64,000 bases of DNA from Acidihalobacter_A sp037381185 (GTDB lineage Bacteria > Pseudomonadota > Gammaproteobacteria > DSM-5130 > Acidihalobacteraceae), in the NCBI RefSeq assembly GCF_037381185.1, contig NZ_JARRQY010000007.1, positions 1 to 64,000 on the forward strand, read 5' to 3'. The notes beneath the pieces were generated by a model, which did not search any database, was not told the DNA's origin, and saw only the letters and a list, made by a program, of their open reading frames with translations. Position 1 is the stretch's first letter; each line of letters starts with the position of its first letter. A program made the translations under genes and the position numbers. Positions 52,328 through 61,725 of the stretch are shown here, in pieces.

Positions 52328-54622
52328 TCATTGCAGGCGATTCCAATACCGGCCTGCCTTCTCACGGTATCCGGGCAACAGCCGCACTCCCTCCGCACTG
52401 CTGAAACTCACGGCTAGGGCGCCGGAGTCAGCGGTATCTGCAATGGCTATTCCGCGTACGGCATAACGCCGCATGACCGTGGACTTAGGGAAGCCGAATC
52501 GATTGCCGAATCCGCGGCTGAGCAAGGCAAGCTTGGGATGCACGGCATCGAGGAACAACTCCGTGGACGAAGTGGCGCTGCCATGATGCGGCACGATCAT
52601 CACGTCGGAGGCAAGACGCCCGCCCCATCGGCCTACCAGCCTGTGTTCAGCCTCGGCTTCGATATCCGACAGCAGCAGTGCACTGCCGCCAGCTCCCGAG
52701 ATACGCAGCACGCAGCTGCGATCGTTACGCCCGCCGCTGCTCCGTGCCGAAGGGGAAAGCATCTCGAAGCGAACCCCATCCCAGGTCCACCCTTGCCCCG
52801 CCCTACACGCTTCGGAACCTTTCCACGCAACCGCATTCGAGGCGAGCACCCGCGTATGCGGATAAGCCTTCAGCAGAGATTCCACGCCACCGCTGTGATC
52901 ATTGTCGTCATGACTGATCACCACGAGGTCCAGATGCCGCAGAGCACGGCTGCGCAGGTACGGCGCGACCACCGCCTCGCCCGTATCGAACCGGGGACTG
53001 AAGCGAGGACCGGCGTCGAACACCAGGGTGTGACGCGCGGTCTGCACCACCGCGGACATGCCCTGCCCCACGTCGAGCAACGTCAGGCGCCAATCACCGG
53101 GCGGCGGATGCACTGACGGCGGCCACAACAAGGGGCCTGCCATGACCACGCCGAGCCAGCGTGCCGGCCATCCGCGCGGCGCGAGCATCCAGACGACACC
53201 GCACAACGCAAATCCCAGCGCCGTCAGCGACGGCACGCCCAGACGCAGATGTGCGCCCGGCAGCGCAGCGAGAAATTCCAACACCGGCCACAACGGTCCC
53301 AGCGCCGCCCCGGCAAGCGCCAACAGAAGGCCGCCGGCGGCTGGCCAGATTCCAAGCAGCAACAGGCCGAGCAGCGCCAGCGGCACGACGACTAACCCCA
53401 CCCATGGCACCGCCAGAAGATTCGCCAGCGGGGCGATCGGCGCGACACGCTGGAACAGCAGCGCCGTCAGCGGCAGCAGGCCCAGCAGAAGCCCCCACTG
53501 CACCCGCCCCCAGGTGCGCAGCCAGCCTGCCTCGAAGCGGCCCGTGACGGCATAGAGAATCACCGCGACGGCAGCGAAAGACAGCCAGAAACCGGCATCC
53601 ATGACCGCGAGAGGATCAAGCAGCAGCACGGCCAGCAAAGCGGTGGAAAGCGAGCATGCAGGCCGGGCACGGCGCCACAACAGCACACCACCCAGTACAA
53701 TGGCGAGCATCAGCAGAGCACGCTGCGTCGGAACCGTAAAACCGGCCAATGCGGCATAACAGCCAGCCGCGATCAGGGCGCACAACGCCGCCGCGCGCGG
53801 CGCGGCCAGCAACAGGGTCAGGCGCGGCACCAGGGCCCACAGTCGACGCATCAGCAACCCGATCACCGCCGCGACCATGCCGACGTGCAGCCCCGAGATG
53901 GCGATGAGGTGATTGGTCCCCGTATCCAGCAGGGTCTGCCAGCGGGTTTGTGGTATGCCGTCGCGAATACCGAGCGTCAGCGCCATGAGCACGCCGCGTC
54001 CGTCACCCTCGGGCACCACCGCGGCGATTCGCTGCGCCAATTCCATACGCAGGCGGCTCAGACGCACCGACGGCGTTAGACTCAGTCCCGGCTGGCGCTG
54101 CGCTCCGTGCGGGCGCACATAGCCCGTGGCGCGAATGCCCTGACGAAACAGCCATCTCTCGTAGTCGAAGCCCCCCGGATTCATGAAACCATTCGGCGGC
54201 TTCAGCCGCACGCCCAACCGCCAGCGCTGACCCGGCCTCAAGCGCGGCGCGGCGCCATGCCAACTCAGCCTTACCACGGACGGAAATTCCTGAAGCGCCC
54301 GCCCGTGCAGGCTAGCGGCCTCGACCCGGAACCTGAAACGCAGGCTATGCGCGGAAACCTGAGGAATAGAGGAAACGTAACCGCTCAGCACGGCGTCCTG
54401 TCTCATCGCCTGCTCCGGCCAGACAGGCCCCAACAGTACACCGGCACGCCACGCTGCCCAGGCCAGTCCCACACCGACCCAGAGCAGCGTTTTCGAGACG
54501 GGATGCCGCCATGCCGGTACGGCGAGCAGAGGCAAAGCCACCGCCCACCAGAGCGACGGCGGATGCATGAACTGTTGAGCGGCGAAGATGCCGATCAACA
54601 GGCCTAGCGCTGCACTGCACAC
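52328..54622 (-). CDS. comEC: ComEC/Rec2 DNA-uptake channel protein
   Basis: 764 residues with a probable GTG start. N-terminal membrane segments and DUF4131 (1-190), the competence domain (about 215-480, GTNHLIAISGLHVGMVAAVIG, FTVPTQRALLMLAIV), then an MBL-like domain (about 505-745) with VVISHDDNDHSGG and IVPHHGSATSS. It moves single-stranded DNA across the inner membrane in natural transformation. All domains are complete, so competence is possible; no other com genes are in the window. Confidence 0.94.
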   Translation of the reverse strand: MCSAALGLLIGIFAAQQFMHPPSLWWAVALPLLAVPAWRHPVSKTLLWVGVGLAWAAWRAGVLLGPVWPEQAMRQDAVLSGYVSSIPQVSAHSLRFRFRVEAASLHGRALQEFPSVVRLSWHGAAPRLRPGQRWRLGVRLKPPNGFMNPGGFDYERWLFRQGIRATGYVRPHGAQRQPGLSLTPSVRLSRLRMELAQRIAAVVPEGDGRGVLMALTLGIRDGIPQTRWQTLLDTGTNHLIAISGLHVGMVAAVIGLLMRRLWALVPRLTLLLAAPRAAALCALIAAGCYAALAGFTVPTQRALLMLAIVLGGVLLWRRARPACSLSTALLAVLLLDPLAVMDAGFWLSFAAVAVILYAVTGRFEAGWLRTWGRVQWGLLLGLLPLTALLFQRVAPIAPLANLLAVPWVGLVVVPLALLGLLLLGIWPAAGGLLLALAGAALGPLWPVLEFLAALPGAHLRLGVPSLTALGFALCGVVWMLAPRGWPARWLGVVMAGPLLWPPSVHPPPGDWRLTLLDVGQGMSAVVQTARHTLVFDAGPRFSPRFDTGEAVVAPYLRSRALRHLDLVVISHDDNDHSGGVESLLKAYPHTRVLASNAVAWKGSEACRAGQGWTWDGVRFEMLSPSARSSGGRNDRSCVLRISGAGGSALLLSDIEAEAEHRLVGRWGGRLASDVMIVPHHGSATSSTELFLDAVHPKLALLSRGFGNRFGFPKSTVMRRYAVRGIAIADTADSGALAVSFSSAEGVRLLPGYREKAGRYWNRLQ

Positions 54623-54782
54623 GCCACTGCCATCATGTTTCCCCCTTCACGCTCCTGTGGTCATCCCCGAACACAGCGCCAACCTGAACAGTTTTTTGCA
54701 TTCACCGTCATACGCAACAACGGCCGAATGCCATAATGTATGTGCTCTCCAACTTTTGCCCGACACGGATCCATCGCGCGAC

Positions 54783-55313
54783 ATGGCCAAGCACATCATC
54801 CGGCGCCTGTTTCCCAATTACCAGACGGTACGCGAACACAAGTCTCTGCGCTTCCTTGGGACCCTGCTGCACGACCCCAACCTCTGGCATCTGAACCGTC
54901 ATTCCGTCGCGGGAGGTTTCGCGGTCGGGTTGTTCATGGCGTTTCTACCCATGCCGTTCCAGATGGTGCTTGCCGCGATGGTCGCCATCGCCGTGCGGGT
55001 CAATCTCCCGATAGCCGTCGCGCTGGTCTGGCTCAGCAACCCGCTGACCATGCCCCCGATCTTCTTTTTCGCCTACAAACTCGGCAGTTTGATAGTCGGT
55101 ATTCCCTCGCACGGCATGCCCGCGTTCAATCTCTCCCTGGAATGGTTCGGCGGAGAGTTCCTGCGCGTATGGAAACCGCTGCTGGTCGGCAGCCTGCTGC
55201 TCAGCACCGTCTCAGCGTTGCTCGGCTACATCGGCATGCAACTGTTCTGGCGCCTGAACGTGGTGCACCGCTGGGAACAACGCCGCAAGCGTCGTCTGAC
55301 GGCGCGCAAATGA
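54783..55313 (+). CDS. DUF2062 membrane protein
   Basis: 176 residues from the ATG at 54783. LGTLLHDPNLWHLNRHSVAGGFAVGLFMAFLPMPFQM and VALVWLSNPLTMPPIFFFAYKLG are typical of DUF2062, with two or three membrane segments. Some family members are fused to glycosyltransferases, but this is the stand-alone form found between comEC and lol genes in pseudomonads. Its stop overlaps the start of the next gene (ATGA). Function unknown. Confidence 0.9.
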   Translation: MAKHIIRRLFPNYQTVREHKSLRFLGTLLHDPNLWHLNRHSVAGGFAVGLFMAFLPMPFQMVLAAMVAIAVRVNLPIAVALVWLSNPLTMPPIFFFAYKLGSLIVGIPSHGMPAFNLSLEWFGGEFLRVWKPLLVGSLLLSTVSALLGYIGMQLFWRLNVVHRWEQRRKRRLTARK

Positions 55314-55945
55314 CCTTGTTCGAGGCTCCGGCGAACCGCAGGCTTCTGGGCGGCGGGCTGGTCTATGCGCTGGGCACCGCGGCGGCGCCGCTAGGCCTCG
55401 AGTGGCTACGCCAGCACGCCGAACATGCCGCGCTCGGCGCGTGGATACTGCGCTACCTCGGCCGCCCGCTGGCGCATGCGCTATTGCTGGTCGCCTTCGT
55501 GCTGATCGCGCTTCCCGCCCTGCTGGGCCTGGCATACCCCCTGAACCCGGCAAAAGTTACGGGCGGTGGTTCGCATCTGGGCGCATTGATCAATCTAGCC
55601 ACCCTGCTGGCATTGGCGCTGCCATGGGTCGCGCGCCCGGCCGGGCTACAGGCCCTTTTACTGCCATTGCAGACGGCAGCCCTGCTGATGCTGATCGCAC
55701 ACTGGCTGGCCACGGCGCCTCTGGATTACCTGCCCGACCCGGTCAGCGCACTGCTGTTCGTCGTACTGGCCTGGGCCGGCTACCGCCTGAGTCGACTGTT
55801 CGGTCAGGCATTGGGGGGAATCGTCGATCGCCACTGGGCCGTGACCGGCAGCGGTCTCATCATCGGCGAAGCTCTGCTGCCACTGTTCCAGGCTCCAGGC
55901 GTCATTGCCTACGGCCTGACGCTGGGCCGTCAACTGCTGACGTAG
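55310..55945 (+). CDS. Uncharacterised membrane protein
   Basis: 211 residues, about five or six hydrophobic segments (for example LLVAFVLIALPALLGLAY, ALLFVVLAWAGYRLSRLFG). Coupled to the DUF2062 gene by a 4-base overlap. Its 3' end overlaps the 3' end of lolD on the other strand by 16 bases. I do not recognise the family; no charged or catalytic motif is conserved-looking apart from an Ala/Leu-rich fold. Confidence 0.75.
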   Translation: MTLFEAPANRRLLGGGLVYALGTAAAPLGLEWLRQHAEHAALGAWILRYLGRPLAHALLLVAFVLIALPALLGLAYPLNPAKVTGGGSHLGALINLATLLALALPWVARPAGLQALLLPLQTAALLMLIAHWLATAPLDYLPDPVSALLFVVLAWAGYRLSRLFGQALGGIVDRHWAVTGSGLIIGEALLPLFQAPGVIAYGLTLGRQLLT

Positions 55946-56634
55946 AGCTGGCCGTCGTCGAGACGCAGCACACGGTCCATGCGCCGGGTCAGCAAAGGAT
56001 CGTGGGTCACGATGACCAGCGCCGTCTCGAGTTCCTCGTTGAGCCGCAGCAGCAGACGGAAGATCTGCTCCGCATTCTTGCGATCGAGATTGCCCGTAGG
56101 TTCGTCGGCCAGCACGGCGCGCGGCTCCGTAATCACTGCACGGGCGATGGCCACGCGCTGGCGCTCGCCGCCGGACAACTCGCCCGGTTTATGTTCGGTG
56201 CGGCCCAACATGCCCACCCGCTCCAGCAGCATCCGCGCGCGCTGCTCGGCCTGCGCCGTGTGCGTGCCGCGGATCATCAGCGGCATGGCTACGTTTTCCA
56301 GCGCCGTGAACTCCGGCAATAGGTGGTGGAACTGGTAGACGAAACCCAGAGACTCGTTGCGCAGCTCGCCGCGCTGGCGGTCGGACAGCTTGCTCATGTC
56401 CTTGCCGCACACCTCGGTGCTGCCGGTACTGGGCGTATCCAGCCCGCCGAGCAGATGCAACAATGTGCTCTTGCCGCTGCCCGAACTGCCGACGATGGCG
56501 ACTTTCTCTCCCGGCATCAGCGAGAAGCTGATGCCGCGCAGCACCTCCACCGAGAGCTCGCTCTCCCGGTAAGTCTTTCTCAGCTCGCTTACGCGCAGCA
56601 CGGGCTCGTTGGAGGAAAGAGCGTCTAAGACCAT
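55930..56634 (-). CDS. lolD: Lipoprotein-releasing ATPase LolD
   Basis: 234 residues from the ATG at 56634. Walker A GSSGSGKSTL, signature LSGGERQRVAIARA, Walker B VLADEPTGNLD (the GNLD is typical of the LolD/MacB group), and the family Q-loop FVYQFHHLLPEFTALENVAMPL. It drives release of outer-membrane lipoproteins from the inner membrane. 10 bases downstream of the permease gene. Confidence 0.95.
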   Translation of the reverse strand: MVLDALSSNEPVLRVSELRKTYRESELSVEVLRGISFSLMPGEKVAIVGSSGSGKSTLLHLLGGLDTPSTGSTEVCGKDMSKLSDRQRGELRNESLGFVYQFHHLLPEFTALENVAMPLMIRGTHTAQAEQRARMLLERVGMLGRTEHKPGELSGGERQRVAIARAVITEPRAVLADEPTGNLDRKNAEQIFRLLLRLNEELETALVIVTHDPLLTRRMDRVLRLDDGQLYVSS

Positions 56635-56644
56635 GGTTGATCCG

Positions 56645-57889
56645 TTATTCGTATCGCAACGCTTCGGCCGGCTGCGTGCGTGCCGCACGCAGGGCCGGGT
56701 AAATGGTCGCCAGCACGGTCAGCACGAAAGCGATCACGCCGATATGCAGCACGTCGCGCCATTCCAGATAGGACGGCAATTGGCTGATGTAGTACACCTG
56801 CGGCGAAAGGAATTGCACATGGAACACCCGCTCGATCGCCGGAACGATGGTTTCCACGTTGAGCGACAGCACGACGCCACCGGCGATCCCGACCAGCACG
56901 CCCACCAGGCCGATCACCGTGCCCTGGATGACGAACACCCTCATCACCCGCCCCGGTGACATGCCCAGCGTTCGCAGAATGGCGATGTCGGCCTGCTTGT
57001 CGTTGACCACCATGACCAGCGTCGACACGATGTTGAACACACCGACCGCCACGATCAGGAACAGGATCACGAACATGACCGTCTTCTCCGTGCGCACCGC
57101 ATGAAAGAAGTTGGCGTTTTCCCGAGTCCAGTCGGTAACCCAGTAATTCGGTCCCAGCGTGCTGCTCAGGCGCGCAGCCACCTCGGGTGCCTGCATCACC
57201 TTATTCAGTTTAAGTCGCAAGCCGGTGACGCCGTCGAGGCGGAACAGACGCGAGGCGTCCTGCATGTCGATGAAGGCCATGCCGCGGTCGTACTGATACA
57301 TACCGGCGGAAAAGACGCCGACCACGGTGAAACGCCGGAAACGCGGCAGAACTCCTGCCGGCGTGACCGTCGCATCAGGCGTGATGACGGTAACGTGATC
57401 GCCCAAGCTCACGCCCAGATAAGCGGCCAGATCCTTACCCAGCACGATGCCGAAACCGCCAGGCTTGAGCGCCGCCAGCGAACCGGAAACCATATCGCTG
57501 CCGACTTTTGAAACCGCACCTTCGCGCGAAGGCTGCACGCCGCGCAGAACCGTGCCGCTGACCGCACGGCCGGCCGAGACCATGGCCTCGCCCTGCACGT
57601 ATGGCGCCACACCGGTCACTCCCGGAGCCTTGCCGACACGCTTGCTCAACTCCTGCCAATTCTTGAGCCCGCCACTGAACTCGCGCACCGTAACGTCGGA
57701 AGCGAATCCAAGAATACGGCTCTGCAGTTCACGCTCGAAACCGTTCATGACCGACAGCACGGTGATCAAGGCCGTCACGCCCAGCGCAATGCCAAGCATG
57801 GAGATCAGCGTAATGAAGGAAATGAAATGATTGCGCCGCTTGGCTCGCGTGTAACGCAGTCCGATGCTGAGTTCGAGAGGTCGGAACAT
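56645..57889 (-). CDS. lolC: Lipoprotein-releasing permease (LolC/LolE family)
   Basis: 414 residues, four membrane segments: about 27-50, then three after 265 (VMFVILFLIVAVGVFNIVSTL, VFVIQGTVIGLVGVLVGIAGG, IGVIAFVLTVLATIYPALRA). The periplasmic domain includes MYQYDRGMAFIDMQDASRLF, the Hook region that in LolC contacts LolA. Only one permease gene accompanies lolD, whereas E. coli has lolC and lolE. This could be a homodimeric LolF-type system, or the partner may lie elsewhere. Confidence 0.92.
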   Translation of the reverse strand: MFRPLELSIGLRYTRAKRRNHFISFITLISMLGIALGVTALITVLSVMNGFERELQSRILGFASDVTVREFSGGLKNWQELSKRVGKAPGVTGVAPYVQGEAMVSAGRAVSGTVLRGVQPSREGAVSKVGSDMVSGSLAALKPGGFGIVLGKDLAAYLGVSLGDHVTVITPDATVTPAGVLPRFRRFTVVGVFSAGMYQYDRGMAFIDMQDASRLFRLDGVTGLRLKLNKVMQAPEVAARLSSTLGPNYWVTDWTRENANFFHAVRTEKTVMFVILFLIVAVGVFNIVSTLVMVVNDKQADIAILRTLGMSPGRVMRVFVIQGTVIGLVGVLVGIAGGVVLSLNVETIVPAIERVFHVQFLSPQVYYISQLPSYLEWRDVLHIGVIAFVLTVLATIYPALRAARTQPAEALRYE

Positions 57890-58228
57890 AGCGGGCGATT
57901 AAACCATAGTGATATGACCAGTTAACAGGCTTGCGGTGGATATTCATGTGGGATAGGGCCCCTGGACATCGATCACCTTTGCCTAGAACCGGACCCACCT
58001 CATGCCAGCGCTCAAGCGAACGAACACCATACTTAGTCCGCGACAGTTCAATGTCTCCCATCAACGGCCAGTGCAATTTGAAACTCCAAAAGGCTATAGT
58101 CACGAGGGCAGTCCCAAAAACCGCCGCCGGCCGTGTACAGCGCCCGCTCAACCTGTACCGGCACGGGCCTGGTCGATGGTTCCCGGGAGACTGACATACA
58201 CAATTCGAACAATTGACTGGAGAGCACC
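57890..58228. other. Divergent intergenic region, lolC/E gene / BamE-like gene
   Basis: About 340 bases between oppositely oriented genes. A weak sigma-70-like pair TGCAAT-N17-TATAGT (about 58071-58099) could serve the downstream polyamine genes. I saw no operator, hairpin terminator or small gene. Confidence 0.35.
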
Positions 58229-58546
58229 ATGTCGCGCGTCCTACAACTCAGCCTGACGGCTCTGCTCGGACTGACCCTCGCCTCGCCCGCGCTGGCCCAG
58301 GTCATCATCCTGCCCAACGGACACGCCCAAGCTTCGACGCTGTCGAAGCAGCCGACCCGCGGCATGACCATGCAGCAGGTACGCAGCCAGTTCGGAACGC
58401 CGCTCAAGAAACTGGCCCCGACCCCGACGGCTCCCAACTACCCGACCATCGCGCGTTGGATCTACGCGGACTACACCGTCTACTTCGCGGACAAGCACGT
58501 CATCCACACCGTGGTACACACCGGCAAAACGGCCGCAAAACCCTGA
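58229..58546 (+). CDS. Small periplasmic protein, BamE/SmpA-like
   Basis: 105 residues. Signal peptide MSRVLQLSLTALLGLTLASPALA with cleavage before QV. The mature part has TRGMTMQQVRSQFGTPLKKL and a W-Y-aromatic strand (ARWIYADYTVYFADKHVIHTVVH), which fits the BamE/OmlA-like fold where GMT..QV..LFGTP is conserved. No lipobox Cys, so it is soluble or weakly attached. 14 bases before aguA, so probably co-transcribed. Function unknown. Confidence 0.75.
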   Translation: MSRVLQLSLTALLGLTLASPALAQVIILPNGHAQASTLSKQPTRGMTMQQVRSQFGTPLKKLAPTPTAPNYPTIARWIYADYTVYFADKHVIHTVVHTGKTAAKP

Positions 58547-58560
58547 CCTCCGGACACACC

Positions 58561-59625
58561 GTGACCCACACCGAAACCCAACGGACCCTTCCTGCGGAAT
58601 GGGCCCCGCAAAGCGGCGTCATGCTCACCTGGCCGCACGACCGCACGTTCTGGGCTCCGCAGCTGACCGCCGTCGAAAGCGTCTACCTCGAAATCGCCAA
58701 CACCATCTGCACGCGCGAAGACTTGCTCGTCGTCTGCCGCGACGCGGACCACCGCAGCCACGTCGAAGCGATCCTGCGTAAAGGCGGCTGTCCGCAACCG
58801 CGCCTGCACTTGGCGATCGCCCCTTCGGACGACACATGGGCGCGCGACCATGGCCCCATAGCCATACTTCAGAACGGCATACCACGCCTGCTAGACTTCG
58901 CTTTCAATGCCTGGGGAGGCAAATATGCCTATGCGCAGGACGACGCCATCAACCGCACCGTCGCCGCTGGCGGCGCCTTTGGCGACACGCCGCTGGAGCA
59001 GGTCGGGCTGATCCTCGAAGGCGGCTCCATCGATACCGACGGCGCGGGCACGCTCCTGACCACACGTCACTGCCTGCTCACCCCGACCCGCAACAAGGGC
59101 CTCGACGAGACTGCCATCGAAGCCGAACTGCGTGAAACCCTTGGAGTCAACAGGATTCTGTGGCTAGACCACGGCGCATTGGCAGGCGACGACACCGACG
59201 GCCATATCGACACGCTGGCCCGCTTCTGCGACGAACACACCATCGCCTACGTGCACTGCGGCGACCCGACCGACGAGCACCATGCCGAGTTGCAGGCCAT
59301 GGAAACCGAACTCATGGCGCTGCGCGACGCTGCCGGGGAACCCTACCGGCTACTGCCCCTGCCAATGCCCAAGGCGCACTACAAACATGACGGCCAGCGT
59401 CTGCCGGCGACCTATGCCAATTTCCTGATCATCAACCACGCCGTGCTCATGCCAACCTACGACGATCCGGTGCACGATGAGGCCGCCATGGAGATTCTGG
59501 GCAGCGCCTTTCCCGGCCGCGAAATCATCGGCATCAACTGCATACCGATCATCCAGCAGTACGGCAGCCTGCACTGCCTGACCATGCAATTGCCATTCGG
59601 CGTGCTCACCCCCCACGATCGCTAG
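58561..59625 (+). CDS. aguA: Agmatine deiminase (AguA)
   Basis: 354 residues from the GTG at 58561. Hydrolyses agmatine to N-carbamoylputrescine and ammonia. Guanidine-modifying fold: WAPQSGVMLTWPHDRTFW, APSDDTWARDHGPI, ILEGGSIDTDG, GDDTDGHID with the catalytic His, and the nucleophile Cys in YGSLHCLTMQ. Followed 11 bases later by aguB, so the two make the arginine-decarboxylase route to putrescine. Confidence 0.95.
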   Translation: MTHTETQRTLPAEWAPQSGVMLTWPHDRTFWAPQLTAVESVYLEIANTICTREDLLVVCRDADHRSHVEAILRKGGCPQPRLHLAIAPSDDTWARDHGPIAILQNGIPRLLDFAFNAWGGKYAYAQDDAINRTVAAGGAFGDTPLEQVGLILEGGSIDTDGAGTLLTTRHCLLTPTRNKGLDETAIEAELRETLGVNRILWLDHGALAGDDTDGHIDTLARFCDEHTIAYVHCGDPTDEHHAELQAMETELMALRDAAGEPYRLLPLPMPKAHYKHDGQRLPATYANFLIINHAVLMPTYDDPVHDEAAMEILGSAFPGREIIGINCIPIIQQYGSLHCLTMQLPFGVLTPHDR

Positions 59626-59636
59626 AGGCCCCAGCC

Positions 59637-60512
59637 ATGCGCGTCGCACTCATCCAACAAGCCAACTCGGCCGACCGCGAAGCCAATCTCGCCACGAGCA
59701 TCCACGGCATTCAGGAAGCCGCCGAGCAGGGCGCCGAATTGGTCCTGCTGCAGGAGCTGCACGCCGGACTGTACTTCTGCCAGACCGAAGACGCCGAAGT
59801 CTTCGACCAGGCCGAACCCCTGGACGGACCGACCGTCGCCGCTTTGTCCGAAGAGGCCCGCAGGCACGGCGTCGTGATCGTCGGTTCGATCTTCGAGCGC
59901 CGCGCCGCCGGCATCTATCACAACACCGCCGTGGTGCTCGAACGTGACGGCAGCGTCGCCGGCATCTACCGCAAGATGCACATTCCTGACGATCCCGGCT
60001 ACTACGAAAAATTCTACTTCACGCCCGGCGACCTCGGCTTCGAACCGATCGACACCAGCGTCGGACGGCTCGGCGTACTCGTCTGTTGGGACCAATGGTA
60101 CCCGGAGGCGGCCCGGCTCATGGCCCTGGCCGGTGCCGAGCTGCTGCTCTACCCCACCGCCATCGGCTGGCACCCCGAGGAACCGGAAGACGAGCATGTC
60201 CGACAGCTCGACGCCTGGCGTCTGGTGCAGCGCGGCCATGCCGTAGCCAACGGCCTGCCTCTGCTGGCCTGCAACCGCGTCGGCCCGGAATCGGACCCGA
60301 GCGGCGTGCTGGCCGACGCGCAGTTCTGGGGTGCCAGCTTCGTCTGCGGCCCGCAGGGCGAACTCCTCGCCGAAGCGCCATCCGACGCGCCCTGTGTGCT
60401 GCTCGCCGACATCGACATGCAGCGCAGCGAACAGGTGCGCCGCATGTGGCCGTTCCTGCGCGATCGCCGCATCGACGACTACGACGAGATCCTGCTGCGC
60501 TACCGGGACTGA
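59637..60512 (+). CDS. aguB: N-carbamoylputrescine amidase (AguB)
   Basis: 291 residues, nitrilase superfamily. The Glu-Lys-Cys triad is visible: Glu in LVLLQELHAGLYF, Lys in YRKMHIPDDPGYYEKFYF, Cys in GVLVCWDQWYPEAARL. The second step to putrescine. Its gene follows aguA and precedes a Crp-type regulator by 29 bases. Confidence 0.95.
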   Translation: MRVALIQQANSADREANLATSIHGIQEAAEQGAELVLLQELHAGLYFCQTEDAEVFDQAEPLDGPTVAALSEEARRHGVVIVGSIFERRAAGIYHNTAVVLERDGSVAGIYRKMHIPDDPGYYEKFYFTPGDLGFEPIDTSVGRLGVLVCWDQWYPEAARLMALAGAELLLYPTAIGWHPEEPEDEHVRQLDAWRLVQRGHAVANGLPLLACNRVGPESDPSGVLADAQFWGASFVCGPQGELLAEAPSDAPCVLLADIDMQRSEQVRRMWPFLRDRRIDDYDEILLRYRD

Positions 60513-60541
60513 ACGACCCGGCGGACAGCGGACGGCAGCTC

Positions 60542-61231
60542 ATGGACACACGCTCCTGGCTCGAACACTTCCCGGCCCTGCGCGAGATCGACGATCCGGC
60601 AGGACTGCATGCGCTGGACGCAGCTGAAATCGTCCGCGCTCCCACCGACACGCGGGTATTCGAAAGCGGCCAAGCCTGCCACAATTATCTGCTGATCATA
60701 GACGGCAGCATACGCGTACAGCAGCTTTCGGCCAGCGGCCGCGAAATCGTGCTGTACCGGGTCGCCCCCGGCGAGTCCTGCGTGTTGACCACGACCTGCC
60801 TGTTGGCACACGGGCACTATACGGCCGAAGGCATCACGGAAACCGAAGTGCTCGCCGCGGCCATCCCCGCAGCCGCCTTTCGCGCCGCTCTCGAAGCTTC
60901 GGACCCGCTGCGGCGATTCGTTTTCGCCTCTTACGGCGAACGCCTTGCAGCTCTGCTGCAGCTGGTCGAGGAAATCGCGTTCGAGCGCTTCGATTCGAGA
61001 CTTGCCAGACGGCTGCTCGGACTTGCCGGCTCCGAAACGCGCATGACCATCACGCACCAGGCGCTGGCGGTTGAACTCGGCAGCGCACGCGAGGTGGTCA
61101 GCCGCGTACTGAAGCATTTCTCGGATTGTGGCTGGGTTCGAGTCGGACGCGGAGAACTCGAGATTCTCGAGCCGGCGGCATTGCAGCGGCTCGCGGCGAA
61201 ATCATCTGAACGACCTACCCTCGAACGGTGA
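60542..61231 (+). CDS. Crp/Fnr family transcriptional regulator
   Basis: 229 residues. Cyclic-nucleotide-binding-like domain (about 20-140, FESGQACHNYLLIIDGSIRVQQLSASGREIVLYRVAPGESC) and an HTH_Crp domain (about 150-215, MTITHQALAVELGSAREVVSRVLKHFSDCGWV). It lacks the N-terminal Cys cluster of FNR, so it is not an Fe-S oxygen sensor; the ligand is unknown. It is next to a DUF2892 gene, a pairing I recall from sulfur- and nitrogen-metabolising proteobacteria. Confidence 0.9.
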   Translation: MDTRSWLEHFPALREIDDPAGLHALDAAEIVRAPTDTRVFESGQACHNYLLIIDGSIRVQQLSASGREIVLYRVAPGESCVLTTTCLLAHGHYTAEGITETEVLAAAIPAAAFRAALEASDPLRRFVFASYGERLAALLQLVEEIAFERFDSRLARRLLGLAGSETRMTITHQALAVELGSAREVVSRVLKHFSDCGWVRVGRGELEILEPAALQRLAAKSSERPTLER

Positions 61232-61341
61232 TCTAGTCACCGAAGCGAAAACCTGCCGGGAGCATAATGAGCCCACTCAGCTATGCGACATCGCACACGC
61301 TGTTTTCGCCACGCATCAAATCACGTCCGGAGGATACAAGC

Positions 61342-61539
61342 ATGAAGATGAACGTCGGCGGCATCGACCGCGTGATCCGCATCGTTATCGGCCTGTTGCT
61401 CATCTCCCAGGTTTTCATCGGCCTACAGTCGCCCTGGGGCTGGATCGGCGTCGTCCCGTTGTTAACCGGCATTGTCGGCTACTGCGGCGCCTACACCCTG
61501 TTCGGCATCAATACCTGCCCGCTAAAAAACAAGTCATGA
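61342..61539 (+). CDS. DUF2892 membrane protein
   Basis: 65 residues from the ATG at 61342, which has GGAGG upstream. MNVGGIDRVIRIVIGLLLISQVFIGLQSPWGWIGVVPLLTGIVGYCGAYTLFGINTCPL is the DUF2892/YgaP-C-like signature with two membrane helices and the C-terminal NTCP motif. The longer open frame upstream is not conserved. Related domains follow rhodaneses in YgaP. A strong hairpin follows the stop. Confidence 0.88.
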   Translation: MKMNVGGIDRVIRIVIGLLLISQVFIGLQSPWGWIGVVPLLTGIVGYCGAYTLFGINTCPLKNKS

Positions 61540-61544
61540 AGCCC

Positions 61545-61572
61545 CCCGGCGCCCCATCCCAGGGGCGCCGGG
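61545..61572 (+). terminator. Hairpin after the DUF2892 gene
   Basis: Perfect 11-bp stem CCCGGCGCCCC / GGGGCGCCGGG with a 6-nt loop, 6 bases after the stop. No U-run follows, so it may be Rho-assisted or an attenuator. It separates the DUF2892 gene from the large oxidoreductase gene. Confidence 0.55.
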
Positions 61573-61725
61573 ACACCCAGCCCCACGCACGCCCCGCCCC
61601 ATGTATCGCTCCGCCCGCGCAATCACGGCAACGGCACAGGAACGATTCTCCCTCCCGCATCCCGCGGACCTGAAATTTGCATCATGAGAGAGTAATATTC
61701 GTCCTTTTTCCCCTTGGGAGACACC

